Positions 47,923 through 59,083 of a DNA stretch of 64,000 bases are shown here, in pieces. Position numbers and translations under genes: made by a program. Source of the DNA: Panax quinquefolius. Its lineage: Eukaryota; Streptophyta; Magnoliopsida; Apiales; Araliaceae. Each line of letters starts with the position of its first letter. Position 1 is the first letter of the stretch. The stretch is taken from positions 41,913,807 to 41,977,806 of the forward strand of contig CM035170.1 in assembly GCA_020205615.1 (NCBI GenBank), written 5' to 3'. Below the pieces are notes generated by a model, which worked only from the letters and a program-made list of their open reading frames with translations, did not search any database and was not told where the DNA came from.

Positions 47923-48036
47923 GTAGTTACTATTGACGAAGGTAATTACTATTGATGAAGGTAATTACTATTGACGAAGGTAATTACAATTGACGAAGGT
48001 AATTACTATTGACGAAGGTAATTACTATTGACGAAG
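47923..48036 (-). repeat. 19-bp tandem repeat, six units (TEK1 5' LTR)
   Basis: Same unit as at 26098-26173, GTAATTACTATTGACGAAG, with single-base variants (ATTGATG, TTACAATTG). It lies upstream of the TATA box in the element's sense. Confidence 0.97.
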
Positions 48037-48719
48037 AGACACTTAGATGATAACATATGGGCCCCCCATAAAATAACCAAACTTACCACAAGCGTCTCAT
48101 AATAGACTCTTTATATACATCAAGGATTGAATAAATATTACCATAAATCATTTTATTTTTAATCAACACATATTTAATCTTTCAACAATTATTAATCATT
48201 TATAACTTGTCGTCTCAATTATTGATTTAATAATATAACATATTATACAGATGATATTGTGACAATAATTGAATCAATAATATAAGAGATATGATGCAAA
48301 AATTACTGTAGCAATAATTGAGTATAGCTGAGTGATTTCTCATGTAAGCATCAATAATCAATACCGTGTGCTACTATGCAACCACGCCAGACATTCTTTG
48401 TACTTTTACTACCGGGTAGTTCAACAGTTTTAACGGTAACACCTCCGCCGTTATTTTCATAAAGTATTTTTGTCGTTTTCTCAATCCGACAATAATTTCG
48501 TTGTGGGGTCCACCAATGATTGTGTTGTCGTACGAATATTCCCCGACAAAAAGAATATTCCCCGACCAAATGAATATTTTATAACAACTTGCTTACTTTT
48601 CAAAATTTATAAATATTACCCACAACTATAACATTATATCAAATTTTCTCCATAATATTCAAAAATAATATTTATAGAAAATTCATCTTTATTTATAAAA
48701 GTTGGGGTCTTACACCGTC

Positions 48720-48940
48720 AGTCCACCCCAGCCTCTCTCTCGAATCATGGCGCACAACTGGCCATCCTTCCCCTCCGGCTTGAATCCTCGCTCCTTGACG
48801 AACGTCTTCGCCACAATTCGGTAGTACTCTTGTTGAGCTTCTAAGTTTAGGAACTTGGTGTGATCAACAATATCAGCCTTTTCACTGCCCAAAGAGGATG
48901 AAGAAGATGATGCAATAGATCATGCTCGCTTAAGTCCCAT
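48720..48940 (-). pseudogene. ATH2 envelope-position ORF, N-terminal part, cut by TEK1
   Basis: The best start is the ATG at 48940: MGLKRA, a TGA stop, then SIASSSSSSLGSEKADI. The frame is then open: HTKFLNLEAQQEYYRIV, KTFVKERGFKPEGKDGQLCA and MIRERGWGGLT, ending at the TEK1 junction. The basic and Ser-rich start and the FVKERGF ... ERGW motif match the N-terminus of the plant transposon protein family named for 23422-24455. After TEK1 and one copy of CCGTC are discounted, the frame continues at 24455. The TGA is likely a mutated CGA. Confidence 0.78.
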
Positions 48941-49694
48941 TTGTATTTGATAGAGATTGCACAGATTATATGATGGAGAATGAAGAAAATCTTAAAGAAT
49001 TGATAACCCCCAATACTCGTTTCTATAATCCAAATTGGAGTCCTAATTTATTTACACTTAGAACTTGAGGAGATATGGACTTTGAATGAGAGAGAATCGT
49101 GGCAAAATGGTCCACAAAAACTTAATTAAATATATAAATGACGTTCAGAGTGAGAAGAATTTCATCTTTATTATTCTAAATGAGAGTCCAAATGGTCCAC
49201 AAATTAATTTAAAATGTTCAGATCATCTTTCAATTAAGCCTTGTCACAAGCGTCAGTTTATCTTGTGAACTTGGGCGTGCGAAGACTTGCGAGAATGAAT
49301 TGTTGTCAAAATTAACTTGATCGCGAACGCCGAGAGTTTATCTTGACTAGGTCGTTTGTGCCGATCTTTGATCTCTCAATAATGCTAAAATTTAATTCCA
49401 CTATGCCTATCAGTGATGCTGTCCAATGATGGTTCCTACATAGACATTAATGCACCTTGTTAATGCATGACTTAGTGGCCACATAATGTTAACATCTTGC
49501 AAATATTTGCAAAGCAATTCTTGCTACACACTTAAGCATGAACATCTAGTATCCTATAAAAAAAAATGAATTCGATATAACTACTGAAATAATCCAAAAT
49601 GAATAACTAAAAACAAATCAATGGAGATAGAAATGTTGGGTTGCCTCCCATCCAGCGCTGAGTTATAGTCAATTAGCTTGACTATCTCTGAGTT
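48941..49694 (-). other. ATH2 spacer between integrase tail and envelope-position ORF
   Basis: Non-coding, AT-rich. It contains the conserved AGCGCTGGATGGGAGGCAAC motif at 49638-49657 (minus strand), also present in ATH1 at 701-724. No splice sites or promoter could be assigned; the frame 49086-49268 is unsupported. Confidence 0.6.
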
Positions 49695-50440
49695 TTATGT
49701 CACAGATAGAGTTGAGGTGCCTTCCTTCTTGTCCGCCGCACCCCAAAATTTAATGACTTCATCTTTTGTCAATGGCTCTACTTCAACTCTAAATTTTTAC
49801 CCATTCCACACCTCAACGATCCATAATTCCTCGACTTATGTACCTCATCCTGTAGGCCCCAATCCATCACATCAACCAAGAAGCACTTTTCTTCATCCGT
49901 TGGTAACTTGATTGCTTTAAAGACATTGAAGGTGATCTCTTGATCCTGAACACACATAGTGAGTTCACCTTTTTTCACATCTATTAACGTTTTGTCTGTG
50001 GCCAATAATGGTCTCCCCAGTATTATTGGTATGCTTTTGTCCTCCTCGTAGTCTAGAATGATGAAGTCAGCTAGAAAAATAAACTTGTCCACCTTAACCA
50101 ACACATCTTCAACAAGTCCCCGTGGATATGTGATGGATCTATCAGCTAACTGTAATGCAATGTTTATCGGCTTTGGATCTGGAAATTCCAACTGGTTAAA
50201 CACTGACAAGGGCATCAAATTTATGCTTTCCCCAAGATCACATAAACAATTACTAAAGTTCATCTTTCCAATGGTGCATGGAATTGTGAAGCTACCTGGA
50301 TCCTTCAGCTTTGGAGGTAATTTCTGCTGAAGCACTGCACTGCATTCCTCTGTCAAGGCTACCATTTCAAACTCATCTAGTCTCCTCTTCCTTGACAATA
50401 TACCCTTCATAAACTTGGCGTAGCTGGGCATTTGTTCCAA
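49695..50440 (-). pseudogene. ATH2 protease joined to an integrase tail (RT, RNase H and integrase core deleted)
   Basis: From 50440: MEQMPSYAKFMKGILSRKRR, LTEECSAVLQQKLPPKLKDP, the active-site segment CDLGESINLMPLSVFN and PIILGRPLLATDKTLIDVKK, all homologous to the ATH1 protease. Soon after KCFLVDVMDWG the homology jumps to the integrase C-terminus: VEVWNG, a TAA, then VEVEPLTKDEVIKFWGA, ending with TAA at 49695-49697. ATH1 has about 2.4 kb of RT, RNase H and integrase between the same points. The junction lies at about 49825-49870. Confidence 0.87.
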
Positions 50441-52194
50441 TGCCTGCGAACGGTATGTTTATCTGCAGATTTTTGAATACCTCCAAGAATTTGTTGAACT
50501 GTTTATCTTCCCTTTTTTTATTTAATCTCTACGAATACTGAACTTGAGTGTGAATTGGTGGTAATAGACTCTTAAGCTTCTCCTCTGAACCTATTTTCTC
50601 AGCCTCTTCCTGCTAAACCTCAGACTTTTCTAGATTTTCTTCTTGAGCAACCGATCGCTTTCTTGCCTTCCTTGTGGCCATGTTTCTCCTCGATCTAATC
50701 TCGCTTGGTATGCGACTTATAAAGACTGAAAAAATCTTTCCCAGATCTCAATGTGAACGCTTGACACTGTTCCTTCCCATCTCTTCTTAGATTTGTCTCT
50801 ATATTACTTGACAATGAACCCTGGGGCCTATTAGGAAGCATGCTCGCCATCTGCCCCATTTGAGTTTCCAGATTCTTTATAGCCACTGCTTGGCTCTTGA
50901 TCATAACTTCTGTGTTTGCCATGTATTTCATCATCATCTCCTCCACTTCTGATTTCTTTTCTTGGCCGAGGTACAATTTGAAGTGTGATGTTCTTTGTTG
51001 TTGTTGAGAAAATCTCGCGAAAAAGGGTGGTCTAGATTAAACTCTAATTTCATACCGGGTTGTGGTGAAATTGATTATTTGGTTGAACTGATTCTCTGAT
51101 TCCCTTGATTAGTCGACCAACTAAAGTTTGGATGATTTCGGTTATTGGGGTGGTATGTGTTCTGAAATTGACATTGGTCTTTTCTGTAGTTGCTCACATA
51201 CTGCACTAATTCTGAGTTGATAGCACATTGATCCGTCGAGTGTGACCCACACAAAATCTCATATCTGAAGGCAACCGCCTTTTTACTTTTCCTTCTGCCA
51301 AAGTATCTATCTTCTTTGCCATGGCTGCCATCTGTGCTGACAACTGAGTAATAGCATCAACCTCCAACACACCTGCAACTTTGGGTTGGGCATCCGAGAT
51401 GTAGGATTTTGAAAATCGTTGGATGCCATTATCTCGATAAGGTTGTAGGCTTCTTCATAGTTCTTTTCCCATAATGCCCCTCCTGCAGCTGCATCTACAA
51501 TCGGTCTCGACTGCCATCCCAATCCATTATAAAACGTGTTGATCACCATCCAATCTGGCATATCGTGGTGTGGACACTTCCTCAGCATTTCTTTGTATCT
51601 CTCCCATGATTCATATAAGGACTCGCCCTGTTGTTGCTTAAACTGAGAGATAGTTGTCCTCATCTTTGCAGTCTTAGCCATTGGGAAGAACTTAGCTAAG
51701 AACTTATGTGCTAAGTCCTCCCATGTAGTTATAGATCCTTCTGGGAAAGAATGAAGCCAACTTTTCGCTTTATCCCTCAATGAGAATGGAAACAATCTTA
51801 GTCTAATAGCATCTTCTGTCACACCATTGTATCTGAATGTATCACAAATTTTAATGAAACTTAACAGGTGTTCATTTGGATCATCTGTAGCAGCACCCCC
51901 AAACTGAATTGTATTCTGTACCATTCGAATAGTGCCAGTTTTTATCTCAAATGTATTGGCTTCTATCACTGGTCTGACGATGCTAGACTGTAGTTCATTG
52001 ATATTGGGCATGGAATATTCCTTAAGAGCCCTATGCTCCTCTCTTTGCTTTTCTCCTTGTGCCTCGGCTGCCATGTTAGCTGTCGTATTTTCTAACTGTG
52101 CTTGTAAATTTCTACGAACACCCGCTTTTCAACCTCTCTCGTTTATGTTATCCTGAACAGGTGTTAAGTCGGGGTTGGATGACCGCGTGCGCAT
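50441..52194 (-). pseudogene. ATH2 gag
   Basis: The start is the ATG at 52194 (MRTRSSNPDLTPVQDNINER), 117 bases after the primer site, with a TGA soon after. The long open stretch 52074-51307 carries KTGTIRMVQNTIQFGG, DAIRLRLFPFSLRDKAKSWL, FLAKFFPMAKTAKMR, YESWERYKEMLRKCPHHDMP and NTFYNGLGWQSRPIVDAAAG, the Athila Gag signature. A zinc knuckle is damaged near 51230 (LCGSHSTDQCAINSE). The C-terminal block at 50976-50695 has IKNLETQMGQMASMLPNRPQ and EQCQAFTLRSGKD. Frame breaks lie near 51420, 51300 and 50690. Confidence 0.88.
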
Positions 52195-52310
52195 AAAAAT
52201 TTATCCAAAAACCTAAAACAAAAAAAAACTAAAATGAGATAAGAATAGAATTGTCTAAGTTATACAATATAGCTTACAACTAATGATAATAATACTAAAT
52301 TAAACGCCTT

Positions 52311-52328
52311 TCCCCGGCAGCGGCGCCA
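52311..52328 (-). other. ATH2 primer-binding site (tRNA-Asp type)
   Basis: On the minus strand TGGCGCCGCTGCCGGGGA, six bases after the 5' LTR end GAGGCAACA. One base differs from the usual GTTGCCGGGGA. Confidence 0.9.
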
Positions 52329-52334
52329 AAAACT

Positions 52335-55300
52335 TGTTGCCTCTTTTTTTAGTCTTAACAAAAGAGCTCTAACTCATGCAAGCATACATGTGTCAACAAG
52401 CAATACAGAGCAAGTAAAGTATCGATCCCACAGAGAAAGTTGTTTAATTCAAATCACTATGCATTATTTAATTCACTATATTTATATGCTCAAACTAATG
52501 ACTAAGATTGGTTTGTTCTCGAATTGCAAATAACAACTAAAACAATAATAACACCGAATAAATCAAATCTGGAATTAATGGGATCCTAACTTCATTTAAT
52601 ACTTCATTCAATCGCCACTGTCATGCATGACTTGTTCACATATCACAGGAAAGTAGCTAAGAGCACTAAAAGAATATTAGCCATTTTTCAATGTACTAAG
52701 ACCTACTTACACAGCATCCACAGATGATAGACTCTATGTAATCATCAATATAACCAAAATCACTATATGTCTATGTGAAATTGCAACTATATTGTTTTAA
52801 GTTCAAGCCCTTATTTTAACTTATACGGTGAAATAGTATATGTCTATCTAGTTCACGAAATACATACGCCATATAACACAGCCCTATATACGTATACTAT
52901 CATGATTACAATCCATATTTGCTTGTTCATTGTCAATTCCATACAAATACTGAAACGAATGGTGATCAAGCATTCATACATGCAAAACAATCATGATAGA
53001 CATCCCATATGATATGTAAAACAATCCAGCATTTAAGCATGCAATCAAACTACATATTAAAATCCGTTAGAATCCCATAATGGAGTTTAGTTCATGACTA
53101 AACCAAAAGCCATTATGGGATCAAACCTAAACATGATTAATAAACGAGCAAATGAAAGATGAAAGGTAGAAACAATCAAACTCAATTGCTGAATATAAAT
53201 CAATATTCAAATCCTCATAAGAATCCAGCAAATACTAATAATAATCTACTCTTGTAGAAAAATCCCAAGAAGCAGTAGGAAAGTAAAGTTTTGGCCTCCT
53301 TCTACGTTGGAATCTCTCCCAGAGAATAATGTGACACCCCCAAATCTGGGTACTTCAATTCCACGGGATTTGGTGTTCACTTTACAAATATCATCTATCT
53401 ACCTACCCATAATAAATGCAAACCATGCAATAGATAGAAATAAAATCTTCCCCTTAAGGGTTACAACATCCGAATAATAATACAATCTCAGGTTAAACTA
53501 ACCTTAAACATCTGTGCGAAAACATAAACAATAAGTCTTAAATAACATCAAGTCTTAACACATAAATTCAACATCTCATAAATACAAGTCTTCAACATTT
53601 GTTAATCTTGCCCTTGCCTTTACTAGTAGAAGGCTCATCGGTTCTTTCGTTCTTAACTGCAATGTTATTATTAAGCAAGAGTGAGCATGATTGCCCACAA
53701 ATAAAATAACGAAATAACAATGTATAATAACATGCGAGGGAATCAAAGACTTCTAAAATAAAAGCTCAACTTTTGAATCAAGAATGAATAACAATAATCA
53801 AAAGATTTCTGAGGGTCATAAGACCTTGAACTATATCCTTGGTTATCAAGGGTTATACTTGAAACATTTAACAGTCATAAGACTATGGACCTTTCTACTC
53901 GTACTTAGAGGGATCAGCCCTTAGTACCATACTGTGCACAATATCTTAACGCTAACGCATAAGTAAATCCCTTTGCAGGGTTGTTCATCTCAGTTTGACA
54001 TTCGAGTCTGCACCAAAGGAAGTTTGGTTTGGATAATTCAATAAGGGTTCTAAAATTTAGAACGTTCATCAACTATGGACTAGTCGAATCAATAAGGTTC
54101 ACTAGTCTAACAAGGTTCAACAATAATGATATTCAAATTAAATAATAATCTCAAGAAGTATACAATAGAACAAATATTGTATAATAATTTCATATTTTGA
54201 AAGGATAATAAATCTTTAATATAACAATTCGAACTTGAATAATAGTAATGAGGATTTACTCAAGATAAATAATAAACGTGAACAATGATAACAAGTAGGG
54301 GTAGGAAACTTGCCTCGTGCATAGATTACACTTTAACGAAACTCGTTCTTTGATTTAAATCCTACATATCATTTAAATTCACAACTCTAGTTAATTATAA
54401 TATAGTTAACCATCATAAATTCATTTTTTTATCTAAACTTTGGTTATGACCATACTTAGTCAAATATCACACTTATTGTCACATAATAACACTTCATGAA
54501 TAATAAGCTACTTATGTATTTCATAATTCAATCCACATGTAATTATGTTATTTACATGTTAAGTATCTATTTTAATATCTCGTTATACTTCTAACATATT
54601 TTTATGTTCATTACATTAAGTTACTAACACATTGTTAGGCTTAACATTTAAAAAAATAATTCATTCCTGAACTTTACGAGAGTGGTATAATGTATTTCTT
54701 CATACTACACTTTCTGCTATTTATGGCGTGATGGTGTTATGACTCGAGACATGGCGTCATGATTGCGAAATAAGGGAAATATGGCAACACATGCACTGGT
54801 ATACAGGTTATAGAAATGGCGATTCATGAAAAATCGTAAAACATGCCAATTTCTATCAATTTCTTAATTTCTACACGAATTTAGACATACTCACATGATA
54901 TAATTCATACATAATCATTACCCATCATTTACATAATGAATTTAACCCATTAAAATACATAATTACAGAATTAAAACATGCAAATTTTCACTGTTCTTTG
55001 TGTTCTTGAAGATTTTGAACAAAACATAAAATTTAACACTACGGATTCGTTATAACATCGAATCCGTTCGTTTAAGGCTTGGTCTCTTCGTATCAACATG
55101 CATAATCAAATAAGAGTGTAAATTGTACGAAAACATTTATGTTTGACATACTAAAATCACGTATAAGGACATATGGCCATAACCCATACTCTGTAAGTTT
55201 TGATCAACATATATGACGTAATTTCATGAAATTGATGATATGGTTTACAAAATATATATAATTAAATACGATTTGATATGTCATAACACATACACAACCC

Positions 55301-56749
55301 ATAATCATTACTCCTATTCCAATTACAGAGGTTTAAACCAAAAACTTTGAAACCCATATATATGAAACTTAATGACGTAAAATAGAAATTGGGAAGGAAG
55401 AGATTACCCTGTAGAGTATAATTTAATAGGCTTAGATTCCTCACTCTCAATTCTCTTTCACCGACTCACAATTTCTCTCTGATAAACTCTCTCTGATTTT
55501 CTCTTTGTGAATAGTTTCTAGACTTAGCAATAATAAAAGGAGAATACGTATAATAGCAATCGATCGACGTTGATAATGGTTACCCCATCAATGGGTTAAC
55601 TGCCCATAACTCCCACTAAAGCCATGTTTGGTTAGCATAACAGATTTCAAAACTCCTTTAATTTAATAAAGCTTTATCATATAGTTTAATTAATGTCACA
55701 CCCATACACAATAATTCAAATGTCTTATTTAATTTAAATTAAATTAAATATAATAATTTATAATAAATTCACATAATCATATAATTAATTTTCTCATTAA
55801 TTAATTATATCAAATAATTAAATCTCTAATTAATAAATTAATTAAAATAACATTAGGCTTATTAAATATATTTTTAATACAATAAGCTCATATAATGACA
55901 TACTTCGATAATAAAAATTCTCCACATTAATTTAATAAATGTAACACATATAATTAAATTAATCTACCACAACTGCATCAATTAATTATTTAATTTAATA
56001 ATTAAATCATCGAAAATATTTATTTACTTCAATAAATATTAAGAATTAAATTATAAAAATCTCGTTCGTCACAGTAAACCCTAATTTTCGATGTCAAAAA
56101 TACGACTAGAGATATCAAAGATACATCTGACACCCGTCAGATATTGTTTTAAAACATTACAACCCTTAAAAATTGGAAATTAAAATAAAACAAATCAAGT
56201 GACTTTAGGCCTCATGGCATTGTGCTATCCAGCCTTTTACTCACGTGGGCGCGAGACTTGCAGTAAGTTCTATGTTCAGTCGGGCTCTCATGCGGGCGCG
56301 CGCTCCTTAGGCTTCTCATGCTCATGTCATGAACTTCCAATGGGTTCCATGGTCCAATTTGGGTACTCACGCGCAAGCACGCCTCAAGCTCTTCTGCTGC
56401 CATGCCACTTGCACTCTGCAGATCCTGGTTATTGTTCTGATTGTCATACTACTGCTGCTGCTACTTGTTCATTCATGCTTAATCTCCTTCCATGCTTGGT
56501 CTCCTTACTCCATTGCACCTTCATGCCATGTATATCCCGTTTTTGCCTTGCCTTCACGCATCCATTAGCCCCGTGCCCAATAACACCACAAAATTAGGTT
56601 GATTCCTATACTTATTCACCAAAAGGAGTTTTAAGTATGCGAAATGCAAATTAACATAAAATGCAGCTAAAACCTACTAAAAAGTACTTGAGATGGGCAT
56701 AGTTTGCATGAATCGGTACTCCATAAGTAGGTATAAAACCCACTTATCA
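52335..56749 (-). repeat. 5' LTR of ATH2, split by S4
   Basis: On the minus strand it starts TGATAAGTGGGTTTTATACC at 56749 and ends GAGGCAACA at 52335. Without S4 (2744 bp) it is about 1.67 kb, against 1.59 kb for the 3' LTR at 20735-22324. The 5' copy has extra GC-rich sequence at about 56210-56370. Reading frames at 56199-56597 are LTR-internal, with partners in the other LTR. Confidence 0.92.
53330..56073 (-). repeat. S4: solo LTR, 2744 bp, of a Gypsy family related to the TRG1/TEK group
   Basis: The uninterrupted sequence is known from the ATH2 3' LTR (CCATAGAGTAAACCC). S4 begins TGTGACACCCCCAAATC and ends TTCGTCACA on the plus strand, with 6-bp terminal inverted repeats TGTGAC/GTCACA. 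The left end resembles the TRG1 LTR end (TGTGACGCCCCCAAATTC), so it reads on the minus strand. No internal region or primer site adjoins it. The target duplication is imperfect (left flank AATAA, right flank GTAAA), so it is not convincing. Frame 55262-55450 is unsupported. Confidence 0.8.
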
Positions 56750-56754
56750 ATATA

Positions 56755-58110
56755 CAACCAATAAGAAAATAGAAGAATTCTCAAAGCCCTTCCATCTGTA
56801 TGGAAAATGAAGGTTACAGCCATCAAAGAAATGTAAGAGCTAACTGTCTATCCTCTTGATAGTCTCATTGGAAATCTTTGTGCCCATGAAGTCTACGTAC
56901 TAGTCGAAAAGGCCAGATCAGACATAGATCTCAAAAAGAAGGGAATTACTTTCAAAGCTCTACTTGTAGATCAAGAAAGTGATGATGAAGAACTTCTGAT
57001 GTCTAGATAATAATTAAGTTGTTTTTCTATCCAGACAGTTCAGGAAAGTGATCTAAAGTTAAGCCAGAAAATATGGCAAAGGCTTTATAAAAACAAACAA
57101 TAACTTCAACAACTTCAAAAGCAAGTAAGTATTCAAGCCAAAGGCACAAGGAGAAACTTCAAAACAAACAACAACAACAACAACAACATCAGAAATATCA
57201 ACTTAAATGAAAATTTAAACATATGTTTTGAATACAACCAGCCTCGACATTTCAAAAATGATTGTCCAAAATTAATCAACAACAAAGTTCTAGTAGCTGA
57301 GGAAGGCTGGGATCTAAGTGACGAAGAAGAAACTACCGAACAAACCAAAGAAATTGCAGATCTTTGCTTAATGGCAGGCAATGATTCATCAACAAGATCT
57401 AAGGTAAATTCTGAACATCAATTACCTAGCACTTCATTTGCTATATATACATTAGAAAATATAAATGAAGAACAACATGAATTACATGAAGCTTACAACT
57501 ATTTATATGAGAATAATGAAATAATCAAAAAAAAATCATCAGATTAAAAGTTTCTTTAGAAAAATTAATTAAAATAAATAAAAATCTTGAAATAGAAAAT
57601 TCTTGTTTAATTATAACTAATGAAAGTTTGAAGGAAGAAAATGAAGAAAATGATTTTTTATTAAAAGAAGAAATAGAAAATAAGAAAAATAAACAAAAGT
57701 CTTGAAATTGAAAATGCAAATTTAATTATAACTAATGAAAGTTTAAATAAAGAAAAACTAGAAAATGATTCATTAAAAAAGAATTAGAAAATTTAGAAAC
57801 ATAAATAAAAATCTTGAGATAGAAAATTCAACACTTATTATTTCTATTGAAAATCTTGAAATTAAAAATTCAAAACTTGTTTTAATTAATGAAAATACTC
57901 AAATACAAGATCAAACATTAATCAAGATATTAAAAATCTCAAGATTAAGAATTCACATCTAAAAATAGAATTAGAAAAACATAATTCTTTAATTGATAAT
58001 TTAACTAAAGAACGTGATGATCTAATTACCATAGTTCTTAAATTCACAATAAGAAAAGAAAATCTTAATGTCATGTTAAGTCAACAGAGATGTAGGTTTA
58101 ATAAAGAATG
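56755..58110 (+). pseudogene. COP2 gag, 3' part
   Basis: After the second ATATA copy the Gag homology resumes: RILKALPSVWKMKVTAIKE, a stop, then YPLDSLIGNLCAHEVYVLVE and KGITFKALLVDQESDDEELL up to about 57010. A degenerate zinc knuckle lies near 57220 (CFEYNQPRHFKNDC, where one cysteine is Tyr). Next come an acidic segment (EEGWDLSDEEETTEQTKEIA) and a long Lys/Glu/Asn-rich, coiled-coil-like tract at about 57490-58080. Several stops and frameshifts break it. The tract is repetitive (ATTATAACTAATGAAAGTTT occurs twice). Confidence 0.85.
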
Positions 58111-59083
58111 ACTAGGTTATATTGGAGAAACAAGTCAAACAAAGGATAAAGGATTTTATCATGTTAAAAGTAAAGAAAAAGAAGGTCATACTTCTTCTTT
58201 TACTAAATGTTCTTACTATAACAGAAATGGTCATTCCTTCTATATGTGCAATGCTCGAAATGAAAATTATAAAGGAAAAATGATTTGGGTTCCCAAAGGA
58301 ACATACACTGCACAAACCATTACAAGAAAAGAATTTCATAAAAATTATTATCATACATCTTATAGTTTTATCACTCATAGAATGCTTATCTCTACTAAAA
58401 TTGATTATCTCATGCTTAGTTTTGCATAGAAAAATACAAATGTTCCTTATACAAACTAGAAAACTTACTCAACAGACCCTTCATATTAAAGGGTATCAGT
58501 TTGTGAAATTAGTATATATTGCAGGTATGTCTTACAGCTAACTTGAACAAAAGTAAATGGTATCTTGATAGCAATTGTTCAAGACATATGACTGGTGACA
58601 AATCAAATTTGAAAAATCTACAAGCTACAGACTGTGGTGAAGTAACCTTTGGAGATAATAATAAAGGTACGATAATTGTAATTGGAAGCGTCGGTAATGA
58701 CCACTTAACAATCTCTAATGTTCAATTAGTCACAGGACACATGACTTAGGTATAATCTTCTATCTATTAGTCAACTATGTGATAGTTGTTTTAAAATAAC
58801 TTTCAGTACACAAAATTGCTATATATTTGATCAAAATGGTAAATTTATATTATTGTGTCCTATATATCAAAATGTATACACATGTGATCTAAATGCTTAT
58901 TCTCACCTAGATAACATTTGTCTTGTGTCTGCAAATGATGATCCTTGGCTCTGGCATCGTAGACTAGGACATATCAATATAAAGCTCATCAATAACATTT
59001 CATCTAAAGAACATGTTCGTGGTCTTCCAAAACTTAAGTTCTTAAAAGATCATATATGTGAAGCCTATGAACTGGGGAAACAA
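58111..59083 (+). pseudogene. COP2 gag-pol junction: second zinc knuckle, protease and GAG-pre-integrase
   Basis: A degenerate knuckle (CSYYNRNGHSFYMC) lies near 58210, followed by MIWVPKGTYTAQ. The protease region at about 58540-58735 has KWYLDSNCSRHMTGDKSNLK, where the usual DSG(C) reads DSN, so the active site is probably lost. QLVTGHMT and a stop follow, then SQLCDSCFKITF. The GAG-pre-integrase block at about 58920-59080 shows DPWLWHRRLGHINIKLI and VRGLPKLKFLKDHICEAYEL, typical of the Copia integrase zinc region. It ends at 59083, where TEK2 begins. Confidence 0.9.

Larger units (their letters stand above)
24461..48714 (-). mobile_element. TEK1: Tekay-like chromovirus (Ty3/Gypsy), interrupted by TRG1
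   Basis: On the minus strand: 5' LTR (46277-48714), methionine-tRNA-type primer site (46261-46276), a leader split by TRG1, gag, protease, RT, RNase H, integrase with chromodomain, polypurine tract and 3' LTR (24461-26851). The flanks are CCGTC at 24456-24460 and 48715-48719, a perfect duplication. Without TRG1 and its extra duplication copy the length is about 9.65 kb. It lies in the envelope-position ORF of ATH2. TEK2 is a relative in the opposite orientation. Confidence 0.93.
46277..48714 (-). repeat. 5' LTR of TEK1 (2438 bp)
   Basis: On the minus strand it starts TGTAAGACCCCAACTTTTAT at 48714 and ends near GGGGCGTCGCGA at 46277, where the terminal CACA has changed. It lacks about 119 bp that the 3' LTR has at 24914-25032 and carries six rather than four 19-bp units (47923-48036). 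The TATA box is at 47760-47768. Reading frames at 47127-47641 come from the repeats. Confidence 0.92.
20735..56749 (-). mobile_element. ATH2: Athila-like element lacking RT, RNase H and most of integrase; hosts TEK1 and S4
   Basis: On the minus strand: 5' LTR (52335-56749, split by S4), tRNA-Asp-type primer site, gag, protease joined to an integrase tail, spacer, an envelope-position ORF split by TEK1, polypurine tract and 3' LTR (20735-22324). The flanks are ATATA on both sides (20730-20734 and 56750-56754), a perfect 5-bp duplication inside COP2 gag. Without TEK1 and S4 its length is about 9.0 kb. With no polymerase it would need enzymes from another element. Confidence 0.9.
17619..59083 (+). 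mobile_element. COP2: Copia-type element carrying the 36-kb nest
   Basis: Its own sequence is in two pieces. The left piece (about 17619-20734) holds the 5' LTR, primer site and start of gag. The right piece (56755-59083) holds the rest of gag, the protease and the GAG-pre-integrase region. They are separated by ATH2 and its ATATA duplication. The right piece is cut again at 59083 by TEK2, so integrase, reverse transcriptase and the 3' LTR lie outside the window. The left boundary is inferred from the end of COP1 coding. Confidence 0.85.

Noticed and set aside
53325..56078. S4 as a DNA transposon, because of its TGTGAC/GTCACA ends
   Set aside because: Only 6 bp are inverted, the left edge matches a Gypsy LTR end, and no transposase or clear 2-10 bp duplication fits a known superfamily.
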